Positions 52,271-61,208 of a DNA stretch of 64,000 bases are shown one piece after another. The number at the start of each line of letters is the position of its first letter. Position 1 is the stretch's first letter. This DNA is from Streptomyces sp. NBC_01549. Lineage in GTDB: Bacteria > Actinomycetota > Actinomycetes > Streptomycetales > Streptomycetaceae. The DNA lies in the NCBI RefSeq assembly GCF_026339955.1, contig NZ_JAPEPW010000001.1, positions 6,717,001-6,781,000 on the forward strand, written 5' to 3'. The notes beneath the pieces were generated by a model. That model was given only the letters and a program-made list of their open reading frames with translations. It was not told the DNA's origin and did not search any database. The translations under genes were made by a program, and so were the position numbers.

Positions 52271-52312
52271 GACGACGGCCCCGGTGCGCCCGTGCGCCAC
52301 GGGGCCGTCGTC
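52271..52312 (+). terminator. Terminator after glgC
   Basis: A perfect 13-bp inverted repeat, GACGACGGCCCCG (52271-52283) and CGGGGCCGTCGTC (52300-52312), starts 16 bases after the glgC stop. It is a strong GC-rich hairpin typical of Streptomyces factor-independent termination. Confidence 0.8.
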
Positions 52313-52430
52313 ATGTCCCTGGACAGAAAGTGGAACCCGTGCTGTCATGCCAACGGCTGCTGACAACGTTGTTCCACCTGAGCAAGAGCCGCGCCACCCG
52401 TCCCACACCCGTCCTCGACGAGGAGGATCC

Positions 52431-55037
52431 GTGCGTTTCGGACAACTCAGAGAACGACTCGCGTTATTGCTCGCCGTGACCCTCGGCGCCGCGGGACTCG
52501 CCTCCGTGCCCGCCGCGGCCGACGACCCCGTCGCCGTCCACGGCCTGAAAGGCGAGTACTACACCCAGTCCGCCCCAGGCGCCTTCGACTTCCACGAACT
52601 CAAGGCCACCGGCTTCGACCCGCAACTCGACTTCGACGACCTGGAACCCCGGCTGCGTTTCACCACGGGTCAGGACAACGATGTCAGCGTCCGCTGGACC
52701 GGCAGACTCGTACCGCAGAAGAGCGGACCCACCACCTTCTCGATCATCGGCGACAACGGTTTCCGCCTCTGGATCGACGGCAGGCCCGTCATCGACCACT
52801 GGGTGGACGACTGGGACCGCGAACAGACCTCCGAGCCCATCGAGCTGACGGCGGGTCACGCCTATGACTTCAAGCTCGAGTACTTCGAGCACTACGGAGG
52901 ATCCAACCTCCATCTGCGCTGGACCGAACCGGGAGGCGGCAAGGTGACGATCCCGCAGTCGGCGTTCCTGCTGCCCGACGGCTACGACTACGACGGCGCC
53001 CTCGCGACCACCGTGCGGCCGGACGGCCGCACCCTCAAGCTCGACTTCGCGCGGGAGCTGTCCGCGCCCCCGGCCGGCGTCGTCGACCACCTCCAAGCCG
53101 TGATCGGCGGAGCCAAGTGGCCCCTGGGGGATGCCGAGTTGGATCCATCCGACCCCAGGTCCCTGCTCGTCACGCTCAAGGAACCCGTCGTCGGCGACAA
53201 GACCGGCACCGCACGCGGCACCGCCGACCTGCGCTACGACGGCACCGGCGGCCTCGCCGCCGCGGGCGACGGCAAGGCGATCGGCGCCTTCTGGAGCAGC
53301 GGCCCCAACCGCTCCACGTACGAGCTGCGCACCAAGTGGGCCGACGAGGTCGGGCCGGACAACGCGCTGCCGGAATACCCCCGCCCCCAGCTCACGCGTG
53401 ACGCCTGGCGGAACCTCAACGGGCGCTGGCAGTTCGCCGCCGCCACCGCGGGGGAGCGGCCCCCGGTCGGGAAGACGCTCGGCGAGCACATCCTCGTCCC
53501 GTACCCGGTGGAGTCCCAGCTGTCCGGCGTCGAACGCCACGAGGACCGCATGTGGTACCGCCGCACCTTCACCGTCCCGGCCGACTGGCGCATCGGCTCG
53601 GGCCAACGGCTCCTGCTCAACTTCGGTGGCGTCGACTGGCAGTCCGAGGTGTACGTCAACGGGGTCAAGGTCGCCGAACACCGGGGCGGCTACGACAAGT
53701 TCGGCGCCGACGTCACCGACGCGCTGAAGCCCGGCCGCACCCAGGAACTGATCGTCGGCGTCTACGACCCGACCGACGCCGCGTCCGGCGAGAACCCGCC
53801 GCTCGGCAAGCAGCGCCTCGACCCCAGCGGGATCTGGTACACACCATCCTCCGGCATCTGGCAGACGGTGTGGATGGAGCCGGTCGCCCCGGACCACGTC
53901 GACGCGCTCAAGCTCACCCCGGACGTCGACGGCGGCCGGCTCACCGTGGAACCGAAGGGCGTGCGCGACGGGCTGCCGGTCACGGCGACGGCGTACGAGG
54001 GAGGGCGGAAGGTCGCCACCGTCACCGGGCGCACCGGGCAGCCGCTGACCCTGGAGATCGCCCACCCGCGCCTGTGGTCACCAGACGACCCCTTCCTCTA
54101 CGACCTCAGGGTGAGCGTCGGTCATGACCGCGTCGGCAGCTACTTCGGGATGCGCTCGATCTCCGTCGAGCAGGTCGACGGCACCCCGCGCACCGTTCTC
54201 AACGGCAAGCCCGTCTTCATGATGGCCACGCTCGACCAGGGGTTCTGGCCCGACGGTCTGTACACCGCGCCGACGGACGAGGCCCTCGCGTACGACCTGC
54301 GCATGCACAAGGAGATGGGCTTCAACGCGGTACGCAAGCACATCAAGGTGGAACCCGACCGCTGGTTCTACTGGGCGGACCGCCTCGGCCTGCTGGTCTG
54401 GCAGGACATGCCCGCCATGACCGCAGGGGTGAACCCGAGCGCCGCGGCCCGCGCCGAGTACGAGCGCGAGATGAGACTGGTGATCGACCAGCACATCAGC
54501 AGTCCCTCGGTCGTGATGTGGGTGACCTTCAACGAGGGCTGGGGCCAGTACGACGAGGGCCGCATCGCCGACCAGGCCAAGGCCTGGGATCCGACCCGGC
54601 TCGTCAACGGCATGTCGGGGCTGAACCTGGGGACCGACGGCGGCACCGGCGACATCATGGACGAACACAGCTATCCGAGCCCCGCGCTGCCACCGGCCCC
54701 CGACGGCAGACGCGCGCTCGTCAGCGGCGAGTACGGGGGCCTGGGGCTGGCCGCACCCGGGCACGCCTGGTCGGTCCAGCAGTCGTACGTGGACGTGGAC
54801 CCGTCGACGTACACCGACGACTACCTCGCCCGCCTCGCCGAGGTGCGGGCGCTCGCGTGCCGCGGGAGCAACGGCGCCGTCTACACCCAGATCTCGGACG
54901 TGGAGGGCGAGCTGAACGGGCTCCTCACCTACGACCGCAAGGTCGTGAAGCCGGATGTGGGGAGGTTGAGGGCGGCGCACGAGGCGCTGATCGCCGACGC
55001 GTCCCGGGCGACCCCCGCGGGCTGCCCGGGAACCTGA
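52431..55037 (+). CDS. Secreted PA14-GH2 family glycoside hydrolase (beta-galactosidase-like)
   Basis: An 868-residue exported enzyme starting at a GTG with AGGAGG upstream. A signal peptide ends near SVPAAADDP (~residue 32). A PA14 carbohydrate-binding domain follows (about 38-170: GLKGEYYTQ; IIGDNGFRLWIDGRPVID). Then come the GH2 sugar-binding jelly roll (WYRRTFTVP; VYVNGVKVAEHRGGYDKFG), immunoglobulin-like domain and TIM barrel. The barrel has GFNAVRKHIKVEPDRWFYWAD, the acid/base in MWVTFNEGWGQ and a candidate nucleophile in LVSGEYGG. The substrate is not evident; beta-galactosidic, glucuronic or mannosidic polymers are possible. The PA14 domain at the N-terminus is a less common arrangement. 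Confidence 0.88.
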   Translation: MRFGQLRERLALLLAVTLGAAGLASVPAAADDPVAVHGLKGEYYTQSAPGAFDFHELKATGFDPQLDFDDLEPRLRFTTGQDNDVSVRWTGRLVPQKSGPTTFSIIGDNGFRLWIDGRPVIDHWVDDWDREQTSEPIELTAGHAYDFKLEYFEHYGGSNLHLRWTEPGGGKVTIPQSAFLLPDGYDYDGALATTVRPDGRTLKLDFARELSAPPAGVVDHLQAVIGGAKWPLGDAELDPSDPRSLLVTLKEPVVGDKTGTARGTADLRYDGTGGLAAAGDGKAIGAFWSSGPNRSTYELRTKWADEVGPDNALPEYPRPQLTRDAWRNLNGRWQFAAATAGERPPVGKTLGEHILVPYPVESQLSGVERHEDRMWYRRTFTVPADWRIGSGQRLLLNFGGVDWQSEVYVNGVKVAEHRGGYDKFGADVTDALKPGRTQELIVGVYDPTDAASGENPPLGKQRLDPSGIWYTPSSGIWQTVWMEPVAPDHVDALKLTPDVDGGRLTVEPKGVRDGLPVTATAYEGGRKVATVTGRTGQPLTLEIAHPRLWSPDDPFLYDLRVSVGHDRVGSYFGMRSISVEQVDGTPRTVLNGKPVFMMATLDQGFWPDGLYTAPTDEALAYDLRMHKEMGFNAVRKHIKVEPDRWFYWADRLGLLVWQDMPAMTAGVNPSAAARAEYEREMRLVIDQHISSPSVVMWVTFNEGWGQYDEGRIADQAKAWDPTRLVNGMSGLNLGTDGGTGDIMDEHSYPSPALPPAPDGRRALVSGEYGGLGLAAPGHAWSVQQSYVDVDPSTYTDDYLARLAEVRALACRGSNGAVYTQISDVEGELNGLLTYDRKVVKPDVGRLRAAHEALIADASRATPAGCPGT

Positions 55038-55146
55038 CACCGCCCTCCGTACGACAGGGCGTCGACAGGTCATTCGCGCGGCCGCGCGTCGGCGCGCGTG
55101 CTGCGGCCGGGACGCCTATCCTGATCCGACCTCACGTGCCCCTTGT

Positions 55147-55173
55147 GTCCCGCCCCTTTCGCGGGGGCGGGAC
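55147..55173. terminator. Terminator after the GH2 gene
   Basis: GTCCCGCCCC (55147-55156) and GGGGCGGGAC (55164-55173) form a perfect 10-bp stem with a short loop, followed by TTAATCT. It lies 110 bp after the glycosidase stop and before the acyltransferase gene. Confidence 0.75.
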
Positions 55174-55275
55174 TTAATCTGCTGTTAACTGAGCGTAGCT
55201 TGATCGTACTTGACCGTAATCGCCTGTCGGGGTTTGACTGCTTGCTCACCCTGTCGTCGACGCGAGAGCAAGCCT

Positions 55276-56607
55276 TTGACTCCTGATCTCCTCGCACCAC
55301 TCGACCTGGCGTTCTGGAACATCGAGTCCGCCCAGCACCCGATGCACCTCGGCGCCCTCGGTGTCTTCTCCGCGCACTCGCCGACCGCGGGCGCGCACGC
55401 GGCCGAACTGCTCGCGGTCCGCGCGGCCGGGGTACCCGGGTTGCGCATGCGGATCCGCGACGTCTGGCAGCCCTTCGCCTTCCCGCCCAGCTTCGGGAGC
55501 GCGGCCCGGGAACCCGCGCCCGACTTCGAACCCCTCGACCACGTCCGGCTGCACGCGCCGACCGCGAACTTCCCCGCCGCCGCGGGCCATCTCATGGAAC
55601 GCCCGCTGCAGCGCGGCCGGCCCCCGTGGGAGGCGCACGTCCTGCCCGGCGAGGACGGTACCTCGTTCGCCGTGTTCTTCAAGTTCCACCACGCGCTGGC
55701 CGACGGCCTGCGGGCGCTGATGCTCGCCGCAGCCCTCATGGACCCACTGGACCTGCCCGAGCCCCGCCCGCGCCCCGCGGAGCCGCCCCGGGGACTCTTC
55801 CCGGACGTCCGCAAGCTGCCCGACCTGGTCCGCGGCACCCTCTCCGACCTGGGTCGCGCCCTCGACATCGGCGGCTCGGTCGCCCGCGCCACCCTCGGCG
55901 CCCGCTCCTCGCCCGCCCTCACCTCGCAGCCCACCGGCACCCGCCGGATCGCGGGCGTGGCCCTCGACCTCGACGATGTCCACCGGGTCCGCAAGAGCGT
56001 CGGCGGCACCGTCAACGACGTCCTGATCGCCGTCGTCGCGGGCGCCCTGCGCAACTGGCTCGACGAACGCGGCGACGGCAGCGAGGGAGTCGCGCCCCGC
56101 GCCCTGATCCCCGTCTCCAGGCGCCGCCCGCGCACCGCGCACCCTCAGGGCAACCGGCTCTCCGGTTACCTGATACGGCTTCCCGTCGACGACCCGGACC
56201 CGCTCGGCCGGCTCCGCTCGGTGCGTACGGCCATGGACGCCAACAAGGACGCGGGGCCCAACCGGGGGGCGGGCGCCGTCGCACTGCTCGCCGACCATGT
56301 GCCGCCGCTCGGCCACCGCCTCGGCGGCCCCGTCGTCGGCCAGGCGGCCCGGCTGCTCTTCGACATCCTGGTCACCAGCGTGCCGCTGCCCAGCCTCGGC
56401 CTGAAGCTCGGCGGCTGCCCGCTCGCCGAGGTCTATCCGCTCGCCCCGCTGGCCCGCGGCCAGGCGCTGGCGGTGGCCGTGTCGACGTACCGCGGACGGG
56501 TCCACTACGGGCTCGTCGCCGACGCACAGGCCGTGCCGGACCTGAACCGGCTGGCCCGCGCACTGTCCGAGGAGGTGGAGACGCTGATCATCGCCTGCGG
56601 CGCCTGA
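55276..56607 (+). CDS. WS/DGAT-type wax ester synthase/diacylglycerol acyltransferase
   Basis: A 443-residue acyltransferase. The catalytic motif HHxxxDG is present as FHHALADG near residue 140, preceded by RPPWEAHVLPG. The family start (TPDLLAPLDLAFWNIES; HPMHLGALGVF) shows that the TTG at 55276 is the best start. The C-terminal domain has VNDVLIAVVAGALRNWL and PVSRRRP. Such enzymes make triacylglycerol or wax esters from acyl-CoA in actinomycetes. It stands alone in its transcription unit. Confidence 0.92.
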   Translation: MTPDLLAPLDLAFWNIESAQHPMHLGALGVFSAHSPTAGAHAAELLAVRAAGVPGLRMRIRDVWQPFAFPPSFGSAAREPAPDFEPLDHVRLHAPTANFPAAAGHLMERPLQRGRPPWEAHVLPGEDGTSFAVFFKFHHALADGLRALMLAAALMDPLDLPEPRPRPAEPPRGLFPDVRKLPDLVRGTLSDLGRALDIGGSVARATLGARSSPALTSQPTGTRRIAGVALDLDDVHRVRKSVGGTVNDVLIAVVAGALRNWLDERGDGSEGVAPRALIPVSRRRPRTAHPQGNRLSGYLIRLPVDDPDPLGRLRSVRTAMDANKDAGPNRGAGAVALLADHVPPLGHRLGGPVVGQAARLLFDILVTSVPLPSLGLKLGGCPLAEVYPLAPLARGQALAVAVSTYRGRVHYGLVADAQAVPDLNRLARALSEEVETLIIACGA

Positions 56608-56733
56608 GAACGGCCCGCCGGGGACCGTTGATCATCTCGGGTTTGGCGCCTTGCCCCCTTGCTCCGTAAAATTCCGCCTTCGAAAGCGAGCGCGGTTCGA
56701 GCGCGGCGCGAGACCCGAGGAACGGCACACGCG

Positions 56734-58257
56734 ATGACGGTGACAGAGGACGGCCAGGCGGCTCTCGCCGTGGACACGGCCGAGGACGACCGGGCGGCTT
56801 TTGCCGTGGACGGGGAGGCGGTCTCCTACGGACCGGGCATCGACCCGGAGCGGCTGGCCGTCTGCCTCGGCGTGCTCGACGAGCTCGACAAGATCGACGT
56901 CGACCACCCGGACGCCATCGCCGTGCGCCGCGCCACCGCGGGCGTCTACCGCACGGTCAAGCAGCGCCGCCGCCAGGAGCGCCGGGCCGCCAAGACCGCC
57001 CACGACAAGGCGGTCACCGAGGCCACCGCGACCGGCTCCGCCCAGCGCATCGACGACGAGACCGAGGGCATCCTGCCCTCGTCCGTCACCGACGCCGGCG
57101 AGATCGCGGGGATACTCCAGCGCCCGCGTTCCTGCTACATCTGCAAGAAGCGGTACGTCGAGGTCGACTACTTCTACCACCAGCTCTGCCAGGACTGCGC
57201 CGCCGAGAACCGCGCCCGCCGCGACGCCCGCGCCGACCTCACCGGCAAGCGCGCGCTGCTCACCGGCGGCCGCGCCAAGATCGGCATGTACATCGCGCTC
57301 AGGCTGCTGCGTGACGGCGCGCACACCACCATCACCACGCGGTTCCCGAACGACGCGATCCGGCGCTTCAAGGCCATGCCCGACAGCGACGAGTGGATCG
57401 GCCGACTGAAGATCGTCGGCATCGACCTGCGCGACCCGGCGCAGGTCGTGGCCCTGGCCGACTCGGTCGCCGCCGAGGGCCCGCTCGACATCCTGATCAA
57501 CAACGCGGCCCAGACCGTCCGCCGTTCCCCGGGGGCCTACAGCGAGCTGCTCGCCGCCGAGTCGGGCCCGCTGCCCGCCGGTGAGCTGCCGCCCGCCGAG
57601 GTGATCGGCACCTTCGGTTCCGGCGCGGTGGCCGCGCTCCCGGTAGCCGGGGGCGGCGCGCTGACCGCGCAGGACGTCACCGACCTCGCCCTGGTGTCCG
57701 GCTCGGCCTCCCTGGAGCGGATCGCGGCCGGTACGGCCATCGACGCGGGCGGGCTCGTGCCCGACCTGCACGACACCAACAGCTGGATCCAGTCGGTCGA
57801 GGAGGTCACGCCGGTCGAGCTCCTGGAGGTCCAGCTCTGCAACTCGACGGCCCCCTTCATCCTGATCAGCCGGTTGCGGACGGCGATGGCGGCCTCCGGG
57901 GCCGAGCGCACGTACATCGTGAACGTCTCCGCCATGGAGGGCGTCTTCAACCGCGGCTACAAGGGCGCGGGCCACCCGCACACCAACATGGCCAAGGCCG
58001 CCCTGAACATGCTCACGCGCACCAGCGCCCAGGAGATGTTCGAGAAGGACCGCATCCTGATGACCGCCGTCGACACCGGCTGGATCACCGACGAGCGCCC
58101 GCACCCCGACAAGATGCGCCTCGCCGACGCGGGCTTCCACGCCCCGCTGGACCTGATCGACGGCGCGGCCCGGGTGTACGACCCGATCGTGCGCGGCGAG
58201 CAGGGCGAGGAGCTGTACGGCGTCTTCATGAAGGACTACGCGCCCGGCAAGTGGTGA
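56734..58257 (+). CDS. SDR-family oxidoreductase with zinc-finger-like insertion and no catalytic Tyr
   Basis: A 507-residue protein. The N-terminal ~125 residues are helical and charged. Then a CYIC...CQDC pair (RSCYICKKRYVEVDYFYHQL) probably binds zinc. The Rossmann SDR part follows: RALLTGGRAKIGMYIALRLL, LDILINNAAQTVRR (NNAA), and VNVSAMEG at the Ser position. At the YxxxK site it reads TNMAK, so the catalytic Tyr is replaced by Thr while the Lys remains. A ~75-residue insertion lies between NNAAQ and the catalytic Ser. It may therefore be a non-classical reductase or a binding protein. The family is conserved in Streptomyces, but its substrate is unknown to me. Confidence 0.8.
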   Translation: MTVTEDGQAALAVDTAEDDRAAFAVDGEAVSYGPGIDPERLAVCLGVLDELDKIDVDHPDAIAVRRATAGVYRTVKQRRRQERRAAKTAHDKAVTEATATGSAQRIDDETEGILPSSVTDAGEIAGILQRPRSCYICKKRYVEVDYFYHQLCQDCAAENRARRDARADLTGKRALLTGGRAKIGMYIALRLLRDGAHTTITTRFPNDAIRRFKAMPDSDEWIGRLKIVGIDLRDPAQVVALADSVAAEGPLDILINNAAQTVRRSPGAYSELLAAESGPLPAGELPPAEVIGTFGSGAVAALPVAGGGALTAQDVTDLALVSGSASLERIAAGTAIDAGGLVPDLHDTNSWIQSVEEVTPVELLEVQLCNSTAPFILISRLRTAMAASGAERTYIVNVSAMEGVFNRGYKGAGHPHTNMAKAALNMLTRTSAQEMFEKDRILMTAVDTGWITDERPHPDKMRLADAGFHAPLDLIDGAARVYDPIVRGEQGEELYGVFMKDYAPGKW

Positions 58258-58372
58258 CCGCGCTCGCCCTCATTCACGGGTGAAGGTGTCCAGGCCGTCG
58301 TGGTCCCAGGCCGGCGGAGTTCGGCAGGAGGCGGCCGGAGCCGACGGGAACCGGGCAGGCTCCAGCACCCGC

Positions 58373-58540
58373 CTAAGGGCTGTCCCGTAATCCCCGGTGG
58401 ATCAGCGCGCGGCGTCAGATGCGGTGCATCGCAAGGCGGTGGGTCGTCCTCATACTGGGCGTATTCGGGCGATCCGACAACGCGGCGAGGTGCCGTAGCT
58501 GTCGTCGTGCGCCCGCCGGGGATTACGGGACAGCCCTTAG
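58373..58540. mobile_element. MITE-like element with perfect 25-bp terminal inverted repeats
   Basis: A 168-bp element with inverted repeats at 58373-58397 and 58516-58540, identical over 25 bp (each starts CTAAGGGCTGTCCCGTAATC when read inwards). TA at both ends inside C/G (c-TA-A...T-TA-g) suggests TA target duplication, as in IS630/mariner-type elements. The ~118-bp interior has no gene. It lies between two SDR genes, and its right end overlaps the stop codon of the minus-strand gene. It could also fold into a very strong hairpin and terminate both units. Confidence 0.8.
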
Positions 58541-59337
58541 GCTTCGGGCGCGCGGGTCCGTAGGCGTTCGTGGACGGTGTCGGCGGGGGAGCGCGCGGCC
58601 CGGACCCGGGTTCCCCCGTCCACCAGCAGATCGGCGCCCGTGATCCACTCGGCCGCGTCCGAGGCCAGCCAGACCACCGCCCGCGCGATGTCCTCGGGCT
58701 GGCCGATCCGGCCCAGCGGGAGCCCGGCGCCGAGCTCGTCCTCGGCGTCCTGCCAGACGAACCGGGCCATCTCGGTGCGGACGAGCCCCGGGGAGACGGA
58801 GTTCACCCGCACTCTCGGGGCGAGTTCGCCCGCGAGCTGCTGGGTGAGGTGCAGGAGGGCCGCCTTGCTCGTGCCGTACGCCCCCACGTTCGGCCCCACA
58901 TGCCCGGCGCCCTCCGTGCACACGTTCACGACCGCGCCGCCGTGCTCGCCCATCCAGGCCCGCCAGGCACACTGCACCAGCCGCAGCGGTGCCTCGACGT
59001 TGACCGTGAACGCCTCGCGCCAGCGGTCCGGATCGGCGTCCATGAGCGGGCCGTACGGCTGGTTGGTCGCCGCGTTGTTCACCACGATGTCGATGCGCCC
59101 GAACTCCCGCAGCGCCAGCTCGGTCAGCTCCCGCGGATGCGCCGGATCGGCCACCGAGCCCGCGAGCCCGACGCCGCCGAGCCGGTCGGCGACACGGGCC
59201 ACCGCGTCCGGGTCCCGGGCCGTCACACACACCCGCGCCCCCGCCCGGGCGAGCCCCTCGGCGACGGCCAGCCCGATCCCGCGCGAAGCCCCGGTGACGA
59301 TGGCGGTCCTGCCCTCAAGGCCGTACGGCGTCGTCAT
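58537..59337 (-). CDS. SDR-family oxidoreductase
   Basis: A 266-residue classical short-chain dehydrogenase with intact motifs: TGASRGIGLAVAEG (NADP binding), NNAATNQPYG, and VGAYGTSKAALLHLTQQL carrying the catalytic Tyr-x3-Lys. A C-terminal loop GADLLVDGGTRV is typical of the FabG-like group. Its TAA stop lies within the end of the 168-bp inverted-repeat element, so the C-terminal residues (after VRAARSPADTV) may have been altered by that insertion. The substrate is unknown. Confidence 0.9.
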   Translation of the reverse strand: MTTPYGLEGRTAIVTGASRGIGLAVAEGLARAGARVCVTARDPDAVARVADRLGGVGLAGSVADPAHPRELTELALREFGRIDIVVNNAATNQPYGPLMDADPDRWREAFTVNVEAPLRLVQCAWRAWMGEHGGAVVNVCTEGAGHVGPNVGAYGTSKAALLHLTQQLAGELAPRVRVNSVSPGLVRTEMARFVWQDAEDELGAGLPLGRIGQPEDIARAVVWLASDAAEWITGADLLVDGGTRVRAARSPADTVHERLRTRAPEA

Positions 59338-59362
59338 CCGCGTACCGTCTCATGACGGACCG

Positions 59363-59818
59363 TCAGTCAACAGCCCCCAGCCGCGAGTGCTGTGCCGCTA
59401 CCAGCTCCAGCACCGTGCGCCAGTCCTCCAGGACCCCGGCGTCGATGCCGACGACCCTGCCCGCCTCGTGCGCGTGGCGCAGGCTCAGCACGTCGTCGGT
59501 CTCCGCGTCGTGGGCGTATCCGCCGCAGTGGTGGCGGACGAGGCGGGAGACCCGCTCGCCGAGCAGCGGCCGGACCAGGTCCGCCGCCAGGTCCGTGTGC
59601 CCGGTCGTGTCGGCGGGCCGCAGCAGCTGTCCCAACGCGTGAACCAGGCCCGCCACCTGGAGTTCCTTGTCCGCGGGACGACTTCGGCGCAGGAGCGCGG
59701 CGGTCTGTAGGGCGTGGTCGTGCAGATCGACTCGGCCGCCACAGCGGCCCGGGGTGTCCCGGGCGCCCCGGCAGGCGTGCAGCAGATCCATCAGCTCCTC
59801 GACGCCGCGCAGCTCCAT
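59363..59818 (-). CDS. HD-domain-like phosphohydrolase relative
   Basis: A 151-residue protein with the layout of small HD-domain oxygenase/phosphohydrolase proteins (PhnZ/TmpB-like): LHDHALQTAALLRRS, then VAGLVHALGQLL, and RLVRHHCGGYAHDAETDD. The conserved HD pair in the second motif reads His-Ala, so one metal ligand is replaced. Either the enzyme uses another ligand or it is inactive. It lies 25 bp upstream of the SDR gene on the same strand and may be co-transcribed with it. Confidence 0.6.
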   Translation of the reverse strand: MELRGVEELMDLLHACRGARDTPGRCGGRVDLHDHALQTAALLRRSRPADKELQVAGLVHALGQLLRPADTTGHTDLAADLVRPLLGERVSRLVRHHCGGYAHDAETDDVLSLRHAHEAGRVVGIDAGVLEDWRTVLELVAAQHSRLGAVD

Positions 59819-59923
59819 GCGTCAGTCCTCCCGAGTCCTCCCGCGGGAAAAGCCGTTTCCGGGCCCCAGCAGATCATGGCCGCCTTGCGAACCGGCCAAC
59901 GGGACCTGAACTGCGCGCCGTGT

Positions 59924-61150
59924 TCAATGGTGCCCGTGGCCCGCAGCCCCCGAAGCCCCGTGCCCGTGTTCGTGCCCGTGACCCTCCGGCGCCGGTGCGC
60001 CATGGTGGTGAGCCTCCGGCTCCGGCGCCCCGCCCATCATCCGCAGCATCTCCCGGCCGCCCGTGCGCAGGAACCGCCACACCAGGGCCGCCGCCAGCAG
60101 CAGGAAGGCGATGTTGAGCCAGGTCGTGTAGTTCCAGGAGACACCCTCCATGGGGATCTTCGCGTCGCCCTGGTCGGGGATGAGCCCGAGGCCGCCGAAG
60201 AGGAACTCCACGACGTATCCGGCGAGCACCATGGCCGCGTAGAAGGTGGCCAGGAGGAAGCCGGTCATCCGGAGCCCGTAGTACTTCCGGTAGATGTTCA
60301 GGATCGGCAGGATCAGCAGGTCGGCGAAGATGAAGGCGACCACACCGCCGAAGCTGATCCCGCCCTTCCACAGGACGACGGCCAGCGGCACGTTTCCGAT
60401 GGAGCAGACGAACGAGGCGATCGCCACGAGCGGGCCGACCAGGGGGCCGATCAGCTTCGCGGCGAGCGGGTGGCCGTCGAGGAAGAGGGACTGCCAGAAC
60501 GCGTCGGGCACCCAGGCCGCGATCGCGCCCGCGATCAGCAGGCCGATCACCAGGTCGCGCAGGATCGCCGCCCACTCCATGACGAACACGTGTGCGACCG
60601 AGGTGTAGCCGTCGCGCGAGAACAACCGCCGTCCGAACGAGCCCTCCGCCCGGATCGACATGTCCATCGCGGCATGCCCTTCCATCGACCCGGCGAGCCC
60701 GCGCTCCGCCTGCTCCCGGGCCTCGCGCAGCAGTCGCTCGCGCAGGAAGATCCGGAAGAGCACGGCCAGCACCACGATCATGATCGGACCGCCGACGAAT
60801 TCGGCGACCGTGAACTGCCAGCCCATCAACAGGGCCAGAATCACGCCGAGTTCGACGACCAGATTGGTGGAGGCGATCTCGAACGCCATCGCCGCGGTGA
60901 AGTTCGCGCCCTTGCGGAACAGTGAGCGGGCGAGCGCGACGGCCGCGTACGAACACGACGAGGACGCCGCGCCGAGCCCCGCGGCCAGTGCGAGGGTCCG
61001 CGGCCGGTCGTCACCGAGCAGCCGCACGATCGTCGCACGGCGCACCACGGCCTGCACGACGGCGGAGAGGCCGAACCCCAGAATCAGCGCCCAGGTGATC
61101 TCCCAGGTCATCGACCCGGTGATGGACAGTGCGTGCAAGATCGCGTGCAT
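59924..61150 (-). CDS. Permease of the DUF318/UPF0718 (ArsP-like) family with His-rich tail
   Basis: A 408-residue multipass membrane protein. Two blocks of transmembrane segments are visible: LALAAGLGAASSSCSYAAVA (with SSSCSY, the characteristic Ser/Cys stretch) up to VILALLMGWQF, then GLLIAGAIAAWVPDAFWQS, VAIASFVCSIGNVPLAVVL and FGGVVAFIFADLLILPIL. The last ~40 residues are His/Gly-rich (EAHHHGAPAPEGHGHEHGHG), likely binding metal. The ATG at 61150 is used. The family exports or moves organic arsenicals and other compounds. A CsoR-type operator lies 41 bp upstream, so copper or a related metal probably controls it. Confidence 0.85.
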   Translation of the reverse strand: MHAILHALSITGSMTWEITWALILGFGLSAVVQAVVRRATIVRLLGDDRPRTLALAAGLGAASSSCSYAAVALARSLFRKGANFTAAMAFEIASTNLVVELGVILALLMGWQFTVAEFVGGPIMIVVLAVLFRIFLRERLLREAREQAERGLAGSMEGHAAMDMSIRAEGSFGRRLFSRDGYTSVAHVFVMEWAAILRDLVIGLLIAGAIAAWVPDAFWQSLFLDGHPLAAKLIGPLVGPLVAIASFVCSIGNVPLAVVLWKGGISFGGVVAFIFADLLILPILNIYRKYYGLRMTGFLLATFYAAMVLAGYVVEFLFGGLGLIPDQGDAKIPMEGVSWNYTTWLNIAFLLLAAALVWRFLRTGGREMLRMMGGAPEPEAHHHGAPAPEGHGHEHGHGASGAAGHGHH

Positions 61151-61191
61151 CGGCCTCACTCTTTCCCGTCCGGCTTCTCCGACTCATGACT

Positions 61192-61208
61192 ATACCCCCT
61201 AGGGGTAT
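61192..61208. promoter_or_regulatory. CsoR-type operator upstream of the permease gene
   Basis: ATACCCCCTAGGGGTAT (61192-61208) is a near-perfect palindrome matching the copper-sensing CsoR operator core (TACCC...GGGTA) known from Streptomyces and other actinomycetes. It is 41 bp upstream of the permease ATG, where binding would block transcription. No csoR gene lies in this window. A related member of the CsoR/RcnR family with a different effector is possible. Confidence 0.7.

Noticed and set aside
59937..60000. His/Gly-rich codons at the permease end as a nucleotide repeat element
   Set aside because: They are in frame with the permease and look like a metal-binding tail, not a mobile repeat.
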